This document shows, piece after piece, positions 36,029 through 46,800 of a stretch of DNA of 64,000 nt. Numbering within the stretch: the stretch's first letter is position 1; every line of letters starts with the position of its first letter. The DNA is from Bog-473 sp963745665 (GTDB taxonomy: Bacteria; Actinomycetota; Acidimicrobiia; Acidimicrobiales; RAAP-2), in the NCBI GenBank assembly GCA_963745665.1, contig CAVUYE010000003.1, positions 62,001-126,000 on the forward strand, written 5' to 3'. Made by a program: the position numbers and the translations under genes. The notes under the pieces are model-generated. The model was not told the DNA's origin and searched no databases. It saw nothing but the letters and a program-made list of their open reading frames with translations.

Positions 36029-39000
36029 GTGACCAAGCGGTGGCTGGATACGGTGGTTGTGAGTTCTTTGCGTTTTGTGAAGGGGGCGCTCGCGCTGGCC
36101 CTCTGCCTGGGCACCCTCGGGGTGGCGTTGACCTTCGTCGGGGTGTCGCCCGCCGCCGCCGTAGCAGCTCCCGTGATCACCGGGGTCTCGCCCGCGTCGG
36201 GGCTGCCGACCGGCGGCGCCAAGGTGACGATCACCGGCTCGGGTTTGGCCTCGCCCACCGCGGTCGACTTCGGGCCGGGCAACCCTGCCACCGTTACCAC
36301 TTCCGCAGCGGGCAAGATCGTCATCGACGCGGCGCCGGCTTCGACCCTGGCGGCACCGGGGTACGGCACGGTCGACATCACCGTGACGACCGCGGGGGGC
36401 ACCTCTGCGATCGTGACGGCAGACAAGTTCACCTATGCTCCGGCGCCCACGGTCACCACCCTCTACGGTGGCAATGCCCCGACCGGCGGCGGCACGACGA
36501 TCATCATCCAAGGGACAAACTTCACCGGTGCGACGGCGGTCGACTTCGCCACCACCCCGTCCACGTCCTTCACCGTTCAATCGAGTACGCAAATTCAGGC
36601 CTTGGTGCCGGCGATCGGGACCGAGGTCGTCGGGGACATCTACAACCTGACGGTCACCACCGGGGCCGGGAAGTCGGCCACGGCGACGGCCAACCAGTGG
36701 TACTGGTTCGGCACGGGCAGCTGTACCTTCAGCGGCGCCGGGGTGGAGAACAGCGGGGCGCCACCGGGGGCGAGCGCCTACATCCAAGGCGCCGTCGCCG
36801 GCACGAGTACAACCCTCCCCTCGGGCGGAACGGCGATCCCGACGGCGTGTACTGGTCTTACGGGCCTGGGCACGACGGCGCCGATGCTCGAGTCGCTGGG
36901 GGCGCCCACGGCGGCCGTCACCACCGGGACCGGGCCGGGTGGCAACGCCGCCAACGAGGAGTGGCTCGGCTGGTCGGGCTCCAACGGCTACTCGGACACG
37001 TCGACTTCGACCTACAACGCCCCCGCACCGGGGTTCCAGCTGCCCGAGTCGGGGCCGAGCACGACCGGCGGCTGCCCGGTCTCGCCCGGCTTGTGCGTTG
37101 TTGCGGCGTCGGGGGGGACGCCGGTGTACTACGGCACCGACCCCAACGCTACCTGCCCACCATCACAGGCCGAGACCGACGCCGGGCTCGTCGACTGCGA
37201 CGTGACGGCCCTGACGGCGCAGTCGGGCTCGCCTCCTGACAGCTACATCGTGGCCACCTTGCAGCTCTCCTACGCCGACGACCCGACGCCGGACCCGGCC
37301 ACAGCCACGTTCACCTCGGGGACGACGGCTCCGGGAGACACCGTCACCCTCAACAGCTGCAGCACCTGTAACTGGTGGGGAGCGGGATCCACAGGCGCCC
37401 CGGGCTTCACCCCGCCGATCGGGCCGGCCCCCGCGTCGGCCTTCGCCATCCCGGCCCCGGCGGTCTGGGTCGGCTCGACCAGAGCCAGCGCCGTCGAGGC
37501 GTCGCAGGCGACCAACACGATCACCGTCACCCCGGCCGGCTATGCCTGCGGCACCAGCGGCGGGGCGAACACCACGAGCCCCGGGCCGGTCGCCAACTGC
37601 ACGCTCAGCCAAGGCACGATCAGCGGCGGCTTCGTGATGCCCACGGTGACCTGTAGCCCGTGCAACGTCTACGTCGACGAACCCAACCTCTCCTTGACCC
37701 AAAGCACGTACGCGGCCCACGGCGGAACTAGCACCTACAACAACGGTCTCGCCTACCAGCTCGTCAACTCGGTCGAGTCAGCCACCGCGATCTCGTGCCC
37801 GACGTGTTCTGGCGGCAGCACGACCCCGACGGTCACCGGCGTCAGCCCGACCAACGGGCCAACGGCCGGCGGAACCTCGGTCATCGTGAGCGGTACCAAC
37901 TTGACCGGTGCCACGGCTGTCGCCTTCGGCTCCAACGCGGGCACCTCCATCAGCGGGGTCACCGCCACCAGCCTTACGGTCAACTCTCCGGCGGGCACCG
38001 GCACGGTCAACGTCACGGTGACCACCCCCAACGGCACCTCGGCCATCAACGCGCCGAGTGACCAGTTCACCTACAACGCCCCGGCGCTCCCGACGGTCAC
38101 CGGGGTCAGCCCCACGAGTGGTCTAGCGGCCGGCGGGACCTCGGTCACGGTGAGCGGTACCAACTTGACCGGCGCCACGGCCGTCGCCTTCGGCTCCAAC
38201 GCGGGCACCTCCATCAGCGGGGTCACCGCCACCAGCCTCACGGTTACCTCTCCGGCGGGGACCGGCACGGTCAACGTCACGGTGACCACCCCCAACGGCA
38301 CCTCGGCCATCAACGCGCCGAGTGACCAGTTCACCTACAACGCCCCGGCGCTCCCGACGGTCACCGGCGTCAGCCCGACCAACGGGCCAACGGCCGGCGG
38401 GACCTCGGTCACGGTGAGCGGCACCAACTTGACCGGTGCCACGGCTGTCGCCTTCGGCTCCAACGCGGGCACCTCCATCAGCGGGGTCACCGCCACCAGC
38501 CTCACGGTTACCTCTCCGGCGGGGACCGGCACGGTCAACGTCACGGTGACCACCCCCAACGGCACCTCGGCCATCAACGCGCCGAGTGACCAGTTCACCT
38601 ACAACGCCCCGGCGCTCCCGACGGTCACCGGCGTCAGCCCGACCAACGGGCCAACGGCCGGCGGGACCTCGGTCATCGTGAGCGGTACCAACTTGACCGG
38701 TGCCACGGCTGTCGCCTTCGGCTCCAACGCGGGCACCTCCATCAGCGGGGTCACCGCCACCAGCCTTACGGTCAACTCTCCGGCGGGCACCGGCACGGTC
38801 AACGTCACGGTGACCACCCCCAACGGCACCTCGGCCATCAACGCGCCGAGTGACCAGTTCACCTACAACGCCCCGGCGCTCCCGACGGTCACCGGGGTCA
38901 GCCCCACGAGTGGTCTAGCGGCCGGCGGGACCTCGGTCACGGTGAGCGGTACCAACTTGACCGGCGCCACGGCCGTCGCCTTCGGCTCCAACGCGGGCAC

Positions 39001-42000
39001 CTCCATCAGCGGGGTCACCGCCACCAGCCTCACGGTTACCTCTCCGGCGGGGACCGGCACGGTCAACGTCACGGTGACCACCCCCAACGGCACCTCGGCC
39101 ATCAACGCGCCGAGTGACCAGTTCACCTACAACCCGCCGCCGACGGTCACCGCAGTCAACCCGAACAACGGGCCCCAGGGCGGGACCAACACCGTCACGC
39201 TCACCGGGAGTGGGTTCGTCTCGGGCTCGACTGGGGTCGAATTCGGCACCAACGTGGGCACCCCGGTCAACGTGAGCAGCGGCACCTCGCTCACTGTCGT
39301 GGTCCCGGCGGGGACCGGCACGGTCTCGGTGACCGTGATCACCACCGGCGGTGGGTCCTCGACCCCCCTGGCCGGCGCCTACACCTACAACCCACTGCCC
39401 ACGGTCACCGGGGTCAGCCCGAACAACGGATCCGCCAACGGCGGGACCTCGGTCACGGTCAGTGGAACCGGCTTCACCGGTGCCACGGCCGTCGCCTTCG
39501 GCTCCAACGCGGGCACCTTGATCAGCGGGGTCACCGCCACCAGCCTCACGGTCACCTCTCCGGCGGGGACCGGCACGGTGAACGTCACGGTGACCACCCC
39601 CAACGGCACCTCGGCGGTCAACGCGCCCAGTGACCAGTTCACCTACAACCCACTGCCGACGGTCACCGGGGTCAGCCCGAACAACGGGCCCCCGGGCGGG
39701 ACCAACATGGTCACGGTCAATGGAACCGGCTTTACCGGTGCCACGGCCGTCGCCTTCGGCTCCAACGCGGGCACCTCGATCAGTGGGGTGACGGCCACCA
39801 GCCTCACGGTCACCGTCCCGTCGGGGACCGGCACGGTGAACGTCACGGTGACCACCGCCAACGGCACCTCGGCGGTCAACGCGCCGAGTGACCAGTACAC
39901 CTACAACGGTCCGCCGACCGTCACCGGGGTCAGCCCGACCAACGGGCCAACGGCCGGCGGCACCTCGGTCATCGTGAGTGGATCCAACTTGGCCGGCGCC
40001 ACGGCCGTCGCCTTCGGCTCCAACGCGGGCACCTCGATCAGCGGGGTGACTGAAACCAGCCTCACGGTCACCTCTCCGGCGGGGACCGGCACGGTCAACG
40101 TCACGGTGACCGCCACCAACGGCACCTCGGCCATCAACGCGCCGAGTGACCAGTTCACCTACAACCCACTGCCGACGGTCACCGGGGTCAGCCCGAACAA
40201 CGGATCCGCCAACGGCGGGACCTCGGTCACGGTCAGTGGAACCGGCTTCACCGGTGCCTCGGCCGTCGACTTCGGGACCGCGAACCCGGGCACCTTGATC
40301 AGCGGGGTCACCGCCACCAGCCTCACGGTCACCTCTCCGGCGGGGACCGGCACGGTCAACGTCACGGTGACCACCGCCAACGGCACCTCGGCCATCAACG
40401 CGCCGAGTGACCAGTTCACCTACAACCCACTGCCCACGGTCACCGGGGTCAGCCCGAACAACGGATCCGCCAACGGCGGGACCTCGGTCACGGTCAGTGG
40501 AACCGGCTTCACCGGTGCCACGGCCGTCGCCTTCGGCTCCAACGCGGGCACCTTGATCAGCGGGGTCACCGCCACCAGCCTCACGGTCACCTCTCCGGCG
40601 GGGACCGGCACGGTGAACGTCACGGTGACCACCCCCAACGGCACCTCGGCGGTCAACGCGCCCAGTGACCAGTTCACCTACAACCCACTGCCGACGGTCA
40701 CCGGGGTCAGCCCGAACAACGGGCCCCCGGGCGGGACCAACATGGTCACGGTCAATGGAACCGGCTTTACCGGTGCCACGGCCGTCGCCTTCGGCTCCAA
40801 CGCGGGCACCTCGATCAGTGGGGTGACGGCCACCAGCCTCACGGTCACCGTCCCGTCGGGGACCGGCACGGTGAACGTCACGGTGACCACCCCCAACGGC
40901 ACCTCGGCTATCAACGCGCCGAGTGACCAATACACCTACAACGGTCCGCCGACGGTCACCGGGGTCAGCCCCTCGAGTGGTCTAGCGGCCGGCGGAACCT
41001 CGGTCATCGTGAGCGGCACCAACTTGGCCGGCACCACGGCCGTCGCCTTCGGCTCCAACGCGGGCACCTCGATCAGCGGGGTGACCGAAACCAGTCTCAC
41101 GGTCACCTCTCCGGCGGGGACCGGCACGGTGGACGTCACGGTGACCACCCCAAACGGCACCTCGTCGGCCAACGCGAGTGACCACTACACCTACAACCCC
41201 CTGCCGACGGTCACCGCAGTCAACCCGAACAACGGGCCCCAGGGCGGGACCAACACCGTCACGCTCACCGGGAGTGGGTTCGTCTCGGGCTCGACTGGGG
41301 TCGAATTCGGCACCAACGCGGGCACCTCGGTCAGCGTGAGCAGCGGCACCTCGCTCACTGTCGTGGTCCCGGCGGGGACCGGTACGGTTTCGGTGACCGT
41401 GATGACCACCGGCGGTGGGTCCTCGACCCCCCTGGCCGGCGCCTACACCTACAACCCACTGCCCACGGTCACCGGGGTCAGCCCGAACAACGGATCCGCC
41501 AACGGCGGGACCTCGGTCACGGTCAGTGGAACCGGCTTCACCGGTGCCACGGCCGTCGCCTTCGGCTCCAACGCGGGCACCTTGATCAGCGGGGTCACCG
41601 CCACCAGCCTCACGGTCACCTCTCCGGCGGGGACCGGCACGGTGAACGTCACGGTGACCACCCCCAACGGCACCTCGGCGGTCAACGCGCCCAGTGACCA
41701 GTTCACCTACAACCCACTGCCGACGGTCACCGGGGTCAGCCCGAACAACGGGCCCCCGGGCGGGACCAACATGGTCACGGTCAATGGAACCGGCTTTACC
41801 GGTGCCACGGCCGTCGCCTTCGGCTCCAACGCGGGCACCTCGATCAGTGGGGTGACGGCCACCAGCCTCACGGTCACCGTCCCGTCGGGGACCGGCACGG
41901 TGAACGTCACGGTGACCACCGCCAACGGCACCTCGGCCATCAACGCGCCGAGTGACCAATACACCTACAACGCTCCGCCGACAGTGAGCGGAGTGAGCCC

Positions 42001-43261
42001 GTCTGGTGGACCAACGGCCGGCGGGACCTCGGTCACGATCAGTGGAACCGGCTTCACCGGTGCCACCGCCGTCGCCTTCGGCTCCAACGCGGGCACCTCG
42101 ATCAGTGGGGTCACCGAAACCAGCCTCACGGTCACCTCTCCGGCGGGGACCGGCACGGTGGACGTCACGGTGACCACCGCCAACGGCACCTCGGCCATCA
42201 ACGCGCCGAGTGACCAGTTCACCTACAACCCACTGCCGACGATCACTTCGGTGGTCCCGTCGCAGGGATCGACACTGGGCGGCACCGTTGTCACCATCGA
42301 CGGCGCCAACCTGGCATCGCCCAGCTCGGTCAACTTCGGTGGCAACAACGGGACCGTGACCGCAAGTAGCGCATCGTCGATCACCGTGACGACCCCCGCA
42401 GGCTCCGCTGGTCCGGCGGTTGACGTTATCGTGACCACCCTCGGTGGTTCGGTAAAGGATTCCGGAGCCTTCACCTATGTCACGCCGGTTGTCACCAAGC
42501 CCTCGACCACCCAGGGATATTGGGAGGTTGCCTCCGACGGCGGCGTCTTTAGCTTCGGTGGCGCCGTGTTCCACGGTTCCGCCGGTTCGCTGAATCTGAA
42601 CGCACCGGTCGTCGGGATGGCCTCGATGCCTGGGGGCGGTGGGTACTGGCTCGTCGGCAAGGACGGCGGCGTCTTCGCCTATGGCGACGCCCACTCCTAC
42701 GGATCCCGCGGGGGCGAGCCCCTCAACGCGCCCATCGTCGGGATCGCCTCGACTCCTGACGGCGGTGGGTACTGGCTCGTCGCCAACGACGGCGGCGTCT
42801 TCGGCTACGGCGACGCCCACTTCTACGGATCTCGCGGCGGCCAGCCCCTCAACGCGCCTATCGTCGGGATGGCCTCGACTCCTGACGGCCGTGGGTACTG
42901 GCTCGTCGCCAACGACGGCGGCGTCTTCGGCTACGGCGACGCCCACTTCTATGGATCTCGCGGCGGCCAGCCCCTGAACGCGCCCATCGTCGGGATGGCC
43001 TCGAGTCCTGGCGGCGGCTACTGGCTCGTCGGCAAGGACGGCGGCGTCTTCACCTATGGCGGCGCCCAGTTCTTCGGCTCCGCCGGCGCGATGCCACCGA
43101 ACGCGTCCGTTACCGGCATGACCTCGAGCCCCGACGGCGGCGGGTACTGGTTGGCCACGACCAACGGAGGATCCATGCACTACGGCGACGCCACGTCCTT
43201 CGGCTCGGGAAGTAGCCAACCGCTGAACGAACCAATCGTGGGGATCGTCTTGGCGGGCTAG
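36029..43261 (+). CDS. Giant secreted protein: 20 IPT/TIG domains plus six GYW repeats
   Basis: 2410 aa from GTG 36029. Signal peptide (LALCLGTLGVALTFVGVSPA). Two N-terminal TIG domains (APVITGVSPASGLPTGGAKV; TVTTLYGGNAPTGGGTTIII). A Cys-bearing module of about 370 residues follows (landmarks CPPSQAETDAGLVDCDV, CSTCNWWGAG, ESATAISCPTC), shared with the two other large secreted proteins here. Then 18 TIG domains of 86-88 aa (37827-42480) and six ~42-aa repeats (GYWLVANDGGVFGYGDAHFY type). TIG arrays form extended beta-sandwich stalks; the terminal repeats may form a six-bladed propeller head. No anchor or sortase motif is seen at the C-terminus. Probably an adhesin or surface-layer fibre. Confidence 0.85.
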   Translation: MTKRWLDTVVVSSLRFVKGALALALCLGTLGVALTFVGVSPAAAVAAPVITGVSPASGLPTGGAKVTITGSGLASPTAVDFGPGNPATVTTSAAGKIVIDAAPASTLAAPGYGTVDITVTTAGGTSAIVTADKFTYAPAPTVTTLYGGNAPTGGGTTIIIQGTNFTGATAVDFATTPSTSFTVQSSTQIQALVPAIGTEVVGDIYNLTVTTGAGKSATATANQWYWFGTGSCTFSGAGVENSGAPPGASAYIQGAVAGTSTTLPSGGTAIPTACTGLTGLGTTAPMLESLGAPTAAVTTGTGPGGNAANEEWLGWSGSNGYSDTSTSTYNAPAPGFQLPESGPSTTGGCPVSPGLCVVAASGGTPVYYGTDPNATCPPSQAETDAGLVDCDVTALTAQSGSPPDSYIVATLQLSYADDPTPDPATATFTSGTTAPGDTVTLNSCSTCNWWGAGSTGAPGFTPPIGPAPASAFAIPAPAVWVGSTRASAVEASQATNTITVTPAGYACGTSGGANTTSPGPVANCTLSQGTISGGFVMPTVTCSPCNVYVDEPNLSLTQSTYAAHGGTSTYNNGLAYQLVNSVESATAISCPTCSGGSTTPTVTGVSPTNGPTAGGTSVIVSGTNLTGATAVAFGSNAGTSISGVTATSLTVNSPAGTGTVNVTVTTPNGTSAINAPSDQFTYNAPALPTVTGVSPTSGLAAGGTSVTVSGTNLTGATAVAFGSNAGTSISGVTATSLTVTSPAGTGTVNVTVTTPNGTSAINAPSDQFTYNAPALPTVTGVSPTNGPTAGGTSVTVSGTNLTGATAVAFGSNAGTSISGVTATSLTVTSPAGTGTVNVTVTTPNGTSAINAPSDQFTYNAPALPTVTGVSPTNGPTAGGTSVIVSGTNLTGATAVAFGSNAGTSISGVTATSLTVNSPAGTGTVNVTVTTPNGTSAINAPSDQFTYNAPALPTVTGVSPTSGLAAGGTSVTVSGTNLTGATAVAFGSNAGTSISGVTATSLTVTSPAGTGTVNVTVTTPNGTSAINAPSDQFTYNPPPTVTAVNPNNGPQGGTNTVTLTGSGFVSGSTGVEFGTNVGTPVNVSSGTSLTVVVPAGTGTVSVTVITTGGGSSTPLAGAYTYNPLPTVTGVSPNNGSANGGTSVTVSGTGFTGATAVAFGSNAGTLISGVTATSLTVTSPAGTGTVNVTVTTPNGTSAVNAPSDQFTYNPLPTVTGVSPNNGPPGGTNMVTVNGTGFTGATAVAFGSNAGTSISGVTATSLTVTVPSGTGTVNVTVTTANGTSAVNAPSDQYTYNGPPTVTGVSPTNGPTAGGTSVIVSGSNLAGATAVAFGSNAGTSISGVTETSLTVTSPAGTGTVNVTVTATNGTSAINAPSDQFTYNPLPTVTGVSPNNGSANGGTSVTVSGTGFTGASAVDFGTANPGTLISGVTATSLTVTSPAGTGTVNVTVTTANGTSAINAPSDQFTYNPLPTVTGVSPNNGSANGGTSVTVSGTGFTGATAVAFGSNAGTLISGVTATSLTVTSPAGTGTVNVTVTTPNGTSAVNAPSDQFTYNPLPTVTGVSPNNGPPGGTNMVTVNGTGFTGATAVAFGSNAGTSISGVTATSLTVTVPSGTGTVNVTVTTPNGTSAINAPSDQYTYNGPPTVTGVSPSSGLAAGGTSVIVSGTNLAGTTAVAFGSNAGTSISGVTETSLTVTSPAGTGTVDVTVTTPNGTSSANASDHYTYNPLPTVTAVNPNNGPQGGTNTVTLTGSGFVSGSTGVEFGTNAGTSVSVSSGTSLTVVVPAGTGTVSVTVMTTGGGSSTPLAGAYTYNPLPTVTGVSPNNGSANGGTSVTVSGTGFTGATAVAFGSNAGTLISGVTATSLTVTSPAGTGTVNVTVTTPNGTSAVNAPSDQFTYNPLPTVTGVSPNNGPPGGTNMVTVNGTGFTGATAVAFGSNAGTSISGVTATSLTVTVPSGTGTVNVTVTTANGTSAINAPSDQYTYNAPPTVSGVSPSGGPTAGGTSVTISGTGFTGATAVAFGSNAGTSISGVTETSLTVTSPAGTGTVDVTVTTANGTSAINAPSDQFTYNPLPTITSVVPSQGSTLGGTVVTIDGANLASPSSVNFGGNNGTVTASSASSITVTTPAGSAGPAVDVIVTTLGGSVKDSGAFTYVTPVVTKPSTTQGYWEVASDGGVFSFGGAVFHGSAGSLNLNAPVVGMASMPGGGGYWLVGKDGGVFAYGDAHSYGSRGGEPLNAPIVGIASTPDGGGYWLVANDGGVFGYGDAHFYGSRGGQPLNAPIVGMASTPDGRGYWLVANDGGVFGYGDAHFYGSRGGQPLNAPIVGMASSPGGGYWLVGKDGGVFTYGGAQFFGSAGAMPPNASVTGMTSSPDGGGYWLATTNGGSMHYGDATSFGSGSSQPLNEPIVGIVLAG
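37748..37814 (+). repeat. Segment nearly identical to 63875-63940 in inverted orientation
   Basis: This stretch (coding YQLVNSVESATAISCPTCSG) matches the minus strand of 63875-63940 at all but two or three positions. The two giant genes therefore share DNA-level inverted homology 26 kb apart. Confidence 0.75.
37827..42480 (+). repeat. Tandem array of 18 IPT/TIG-coding units with higher-order order
   Basis: Units start at about 37827, 38071, 38335, 38599, 38863, 39127, 39385, 39643, 39901, 40159, 40420, 40678, 40936, 41191, 41449, 41707, 41965 and 42223. Units 1-2 recur as units 4-5. A four-unit block (PQGG, SANGG, PPGG, TAGG types) at 39127-40158 recurs at 41191-42222, and its last three units also at 40420-41190. 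Confidence 0.85.
42514..43258 (+). repeat. Six ~42-aa GYWxVxxDGGVFxYGDAxFYGS repeats
   Basis: Six consecutive repeats close the giant protein. Each begins GYW, has DGGVF, then GDAHFYGS and ends APIVGMASTPDGG. Repeats 3 and 4 are nearly identical. The last is degenerate (ATTNGGSMHYGDATSFGS). Confidence 0.8.
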
Positions 43262-43852
43262 AAAGACTTGGGGATCGAAGTCGATCGAAGTGACAACCAG
43301 CGCTTCCAGTCGGGAGGTGCATCGACACGTTCTGGTTGTAACTGTGAGTCGTCGCATTTGCATTCCTCACATGACGGCAGATACCTCTCCGACACGGAGT
43401 GGTAGACGCAGTCGATCCCACGCTTCAATTCACGTGGGACCAGAAGCCTTCGATGTTCTACGTGTGAATGTCCGCATGCAGGTCGACACTTTCTGGGTCG
43501 CACGCTGGGCTTATACAGTCGAGGGATATGACACTCGAGGTCCTCGCCAAAGGGCTCGGTCGTTGGTATTCCGGTGTCGCCGGCTCGCTGCGCGAAGGCG
43601 TGGCCGAGAGCTTCACGATCAGCGGAGGGGGCATCCCGCCGGACGTTGGCGCGGACGTTGCGCTCCACCAACGCCATGGAGTCAATGATCGAGATCCGTC
43701 GCGGCCACTCGGCCAGCTTGCAGCGCGCGCGCGATGGGCAGATGGCGGTCCGCCGCCTTGACAGCGCGAGGCGGGCGTCTAATATTCCGGTTCGCTGCCG
43801 TGGGGGGGGCCTCGGGCGGGGACTGGTCCACTTGAGAAGCGAGGGCAGCAGA
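43262..43852. other. Intergenic region between two secreted-protein genes
   Basis: About 590 bp. Overlapping frames in both directions (for example 43528-43761 plus, starting MTLEVLAKGLGRWYSGVAGS) show weak protein character but no family I know. An AT-rich CTAATATTCC patch at about 43780 could be promoter for the next gene, 70 bp upstream of its ATG. Confidence 0.35.
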
Positions 43853-46800
43853 ATGCTGAAGCACCGGGGGTTTGTGTCACGTTTTGGTCGGGCACGGGGG
43901 ATCCAACGAACAACGGTTTCATTGCTGGCGCTGGGGAGCTTCGTAGGTGCTGCGACGCTGGTGAGTGTTGCAGCCTCGACCGCATCTGGCGCGGCCACTG
44001 TCCGACCGGCTGCGGCAGGATCTCCTTGCACCTTCACACTCGGCTCGCAGTCAGTCAGCGGGACGACAGCTGCGCCAGCCATCCTTACCGGCGTGGGCAA
44101 CGGCAGCTCTGTCAACGTCGCCTGTACCGGTCTAACCCCCGCCGCCGAATATGGCATCTTCGAGGCCAGCCCACTGGCTGTGGTCACCGAACCCTTCAGC
44201 CTTAGTGTGCTGGGCAGCGAGGCGGACATCGGCACGGGATTTAACACGATCCTGGCGGCGAGCGGATCCGGGATGTACAGCGGGAACCTTGCTGTCGGCA
44301 CCTCGGCCGGGGGAGGGTTCTCTCCTGGTGGGAGCGTTAGCGGAACGACTTTCGTCGCGGACACCAACGCCGTGTGTCCACCCAGCCAGGCGGAGATCAA
44401 CGCCGGACTTGGCACCTGTGTCATCGCGGTCACCGACATCTCGGCGACGACCGCGATGGGGGCAGTGCCATCCCAGGCCGACTTCGTCGGCGAGGCATTG
44501 CTCGACTTCACCGGTCAGGCGAGCCCGCAGAGCCCGCCTACCGTCGGGTTCAACCCGCCGGTTGCCGCGGCAGGCCACAGCGCCACGGTGAATGACGCTG
44601 GCTCGTCAACCAACTGGTGGGCCGGCGGCTGGTGGGCCGGCGGCTACCCGAACGGGCAGCTCGACGCCGCCCCGTACTCGATCCCCTCCTCCAACATCCT
44701 GCTCAACGGCTCTCCTGCCGCTGGCGCGTCGGCCCAGGTGAATCCAGCCGTGTATTGCTTCTACGGCGGGTCCTCGGCCAGCTCGTGCAATGCCGGCACG
44801 GCCGACACGCCAGGAGCTGGGGTGATCTTCCCGTCTCTTTTGACCGGCACCGTGCCCATACCCGCCGGGTATGCACCTTCCTCGGCGACGGTCAGCATCT
44901 ATGAACCCAACCTCTGGGGATCGGTCTTCCCTGGCAACAACACCACCAATTCGGCGTTCCCGGCCAATGACCTGACGGCGACGGGAACGGTCGGGATCAC
45001 CAAGGTGGGTTACTGGGAGGTGGCGTCCGACGGCGGCATCTTCTCCTACGGCACGGCCAACTACTACGGCTCGATGGGCGGGAAACCCCTCAAGGCGGCG
45101 ATCGTGGGCATGGCGGCCACCCCCGACGGGGGCGGCTACTGGGAGGTGGCCTCGGACGGCGGAGTCTTCGCCTTCGGTGACGCCAATTTCTACGGTTCGA
45201 TGGGTGGGAAGCCCCTCGCCCATCCGGTGGTTGGGATCGCCTCCACCTCCGACGGGGGCGGCTACTGGGAGGTGGCCTCGGACGGCGGAGTCTTCCCGTT
45301 CGGTGATGCCCAGTACTACGGCTCCATGGGTGGCAAACCCCTCACTCATCCGGTGGTCGGGATCGCCCCCACCCCCGACGGGGGCGGTTACTGGTTGGTG
45401 GCCTCGGACGGCGGAGTCTTCGCCTTCGGTGACGCCAATTACTACGGCTCCATGGGTGGCAAACCCCTCACTCATCCCGTGGTCGGGATCGCCCCCACTC
45501 CCGACGGGGGCGGCTACTGGGAGGCGGGTTCCGACGGAGGGATCTTCACCTTCGGCGAGCCCAATTACTTTGGCTCGATGGGCGGGAAACACCTCAACAA
45601 GCCTGTTGTTGCGGTGTGGAGCAGCTCCAACGGTCAGGGCTATTGGGAATCTGCGTCCGACGGGGGGATCTTCAACTTCGGGAACGCCCCCTTCTTGGGT
45701 TCTACCGGCAGCATCAAATTGAATGCGCCGGTGGTAAGCGGGTCAATTGTTCCCGTCCTTCCGAGCTCGGGCATCAGCCTCGCCAAATCGACCACGTCGA
45801 CTGGATACGGCAGCGCCGGCCAGACCATTCCTTACAGTTACCTCGTCTCGAACTCGGGGGCCACGGCTCTCACAGGGGTCTCGGTCAGTGACACCAAGGT
45901 GTCGGTGAGCTGCCCCTCGACCACTCTGGCCAAGGGGGCCAGCGAGACGTGCACCGGCACCTACACGGTAACCCAAGCCGACGTCGACTCAGGTTCGGTG
46001 ACGAACACAGCGACGGCATCGGCGAACGGCCCCCGGAGTGCCGTGAGCTCGGGTGTGGCATCCGTGACGGTTCTTGCGAGTGGAGCGACATCGAGCCTCA
46101 GCCTTGTCAAGACGACGACCGCGAACACTGCGGGTGGATACAAAGATCCCGGCGACATCATCCCCTACACCTATACGGTAACCAACACCGGCACAACGAC
46201 GCTGTCCAGCGTCGCAGTTACCGACTCGGCTACAAACCCGAACAACGATACCGAAGCGGTGACGGTGAACTGTCCGGGCGGGAACGTCGCCCCAGGGACG
46301 AGCGAGATCTGCCACGCCAACTACGCGGTGAGCCAGGACGATATCGACTTCGGTTCCGTGACGAATAGCGCTTCGGCTTCAGCTCTGAACTCGGCGGGGG
46401 CGTTGCTCTGCACGACGGGAGCGCCGGTTATGGGTGCCTGCCCGGGTCCGTCGGTGCCTCCTGCCCCGGGCACGAGCGTCACAGTCAACGCAGACAATCC
46501 TCCCGATGCGAGCTTGAGCATCGTGCCATCGACGTCCTCCACCTTCACGGGATCGGGGCAGACGATCGACTACAGCTACCTGGTGACCAACACCGGGGGA
46601 AGCACACTGACCGGGATCTCGGTGACCGACCAAGTGCTGGCGAACCTAACCAACATCAGCTTTACCACTTCGTGCCCGGCGTTACCGGTCAATCTCGCAC
46701 CGGGAGCGAACGAGACGTGTACGGGTTCGTACACAACTGACGCGACCGACGTCAGCAACGGGTCAGTGGTAGATGACGCCCAGGCCAGTGGCTTCGACCT

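Noticed and set aside
38915..43363. Two long minus-strand open frames (671 and 793 codons) opposite the first giant gene
   Set aside because: Their composition is that of antisense GC-rich repeat DNA; the plus strand has a signal peptide, TIG and GYW domains.
43258..44511. A 417-codon minus-strand frame over the start of the 1001-aa protein
   Set aside because: Overlaps the signal peptide and N-terminal module of a well-supported plus-strand gene.
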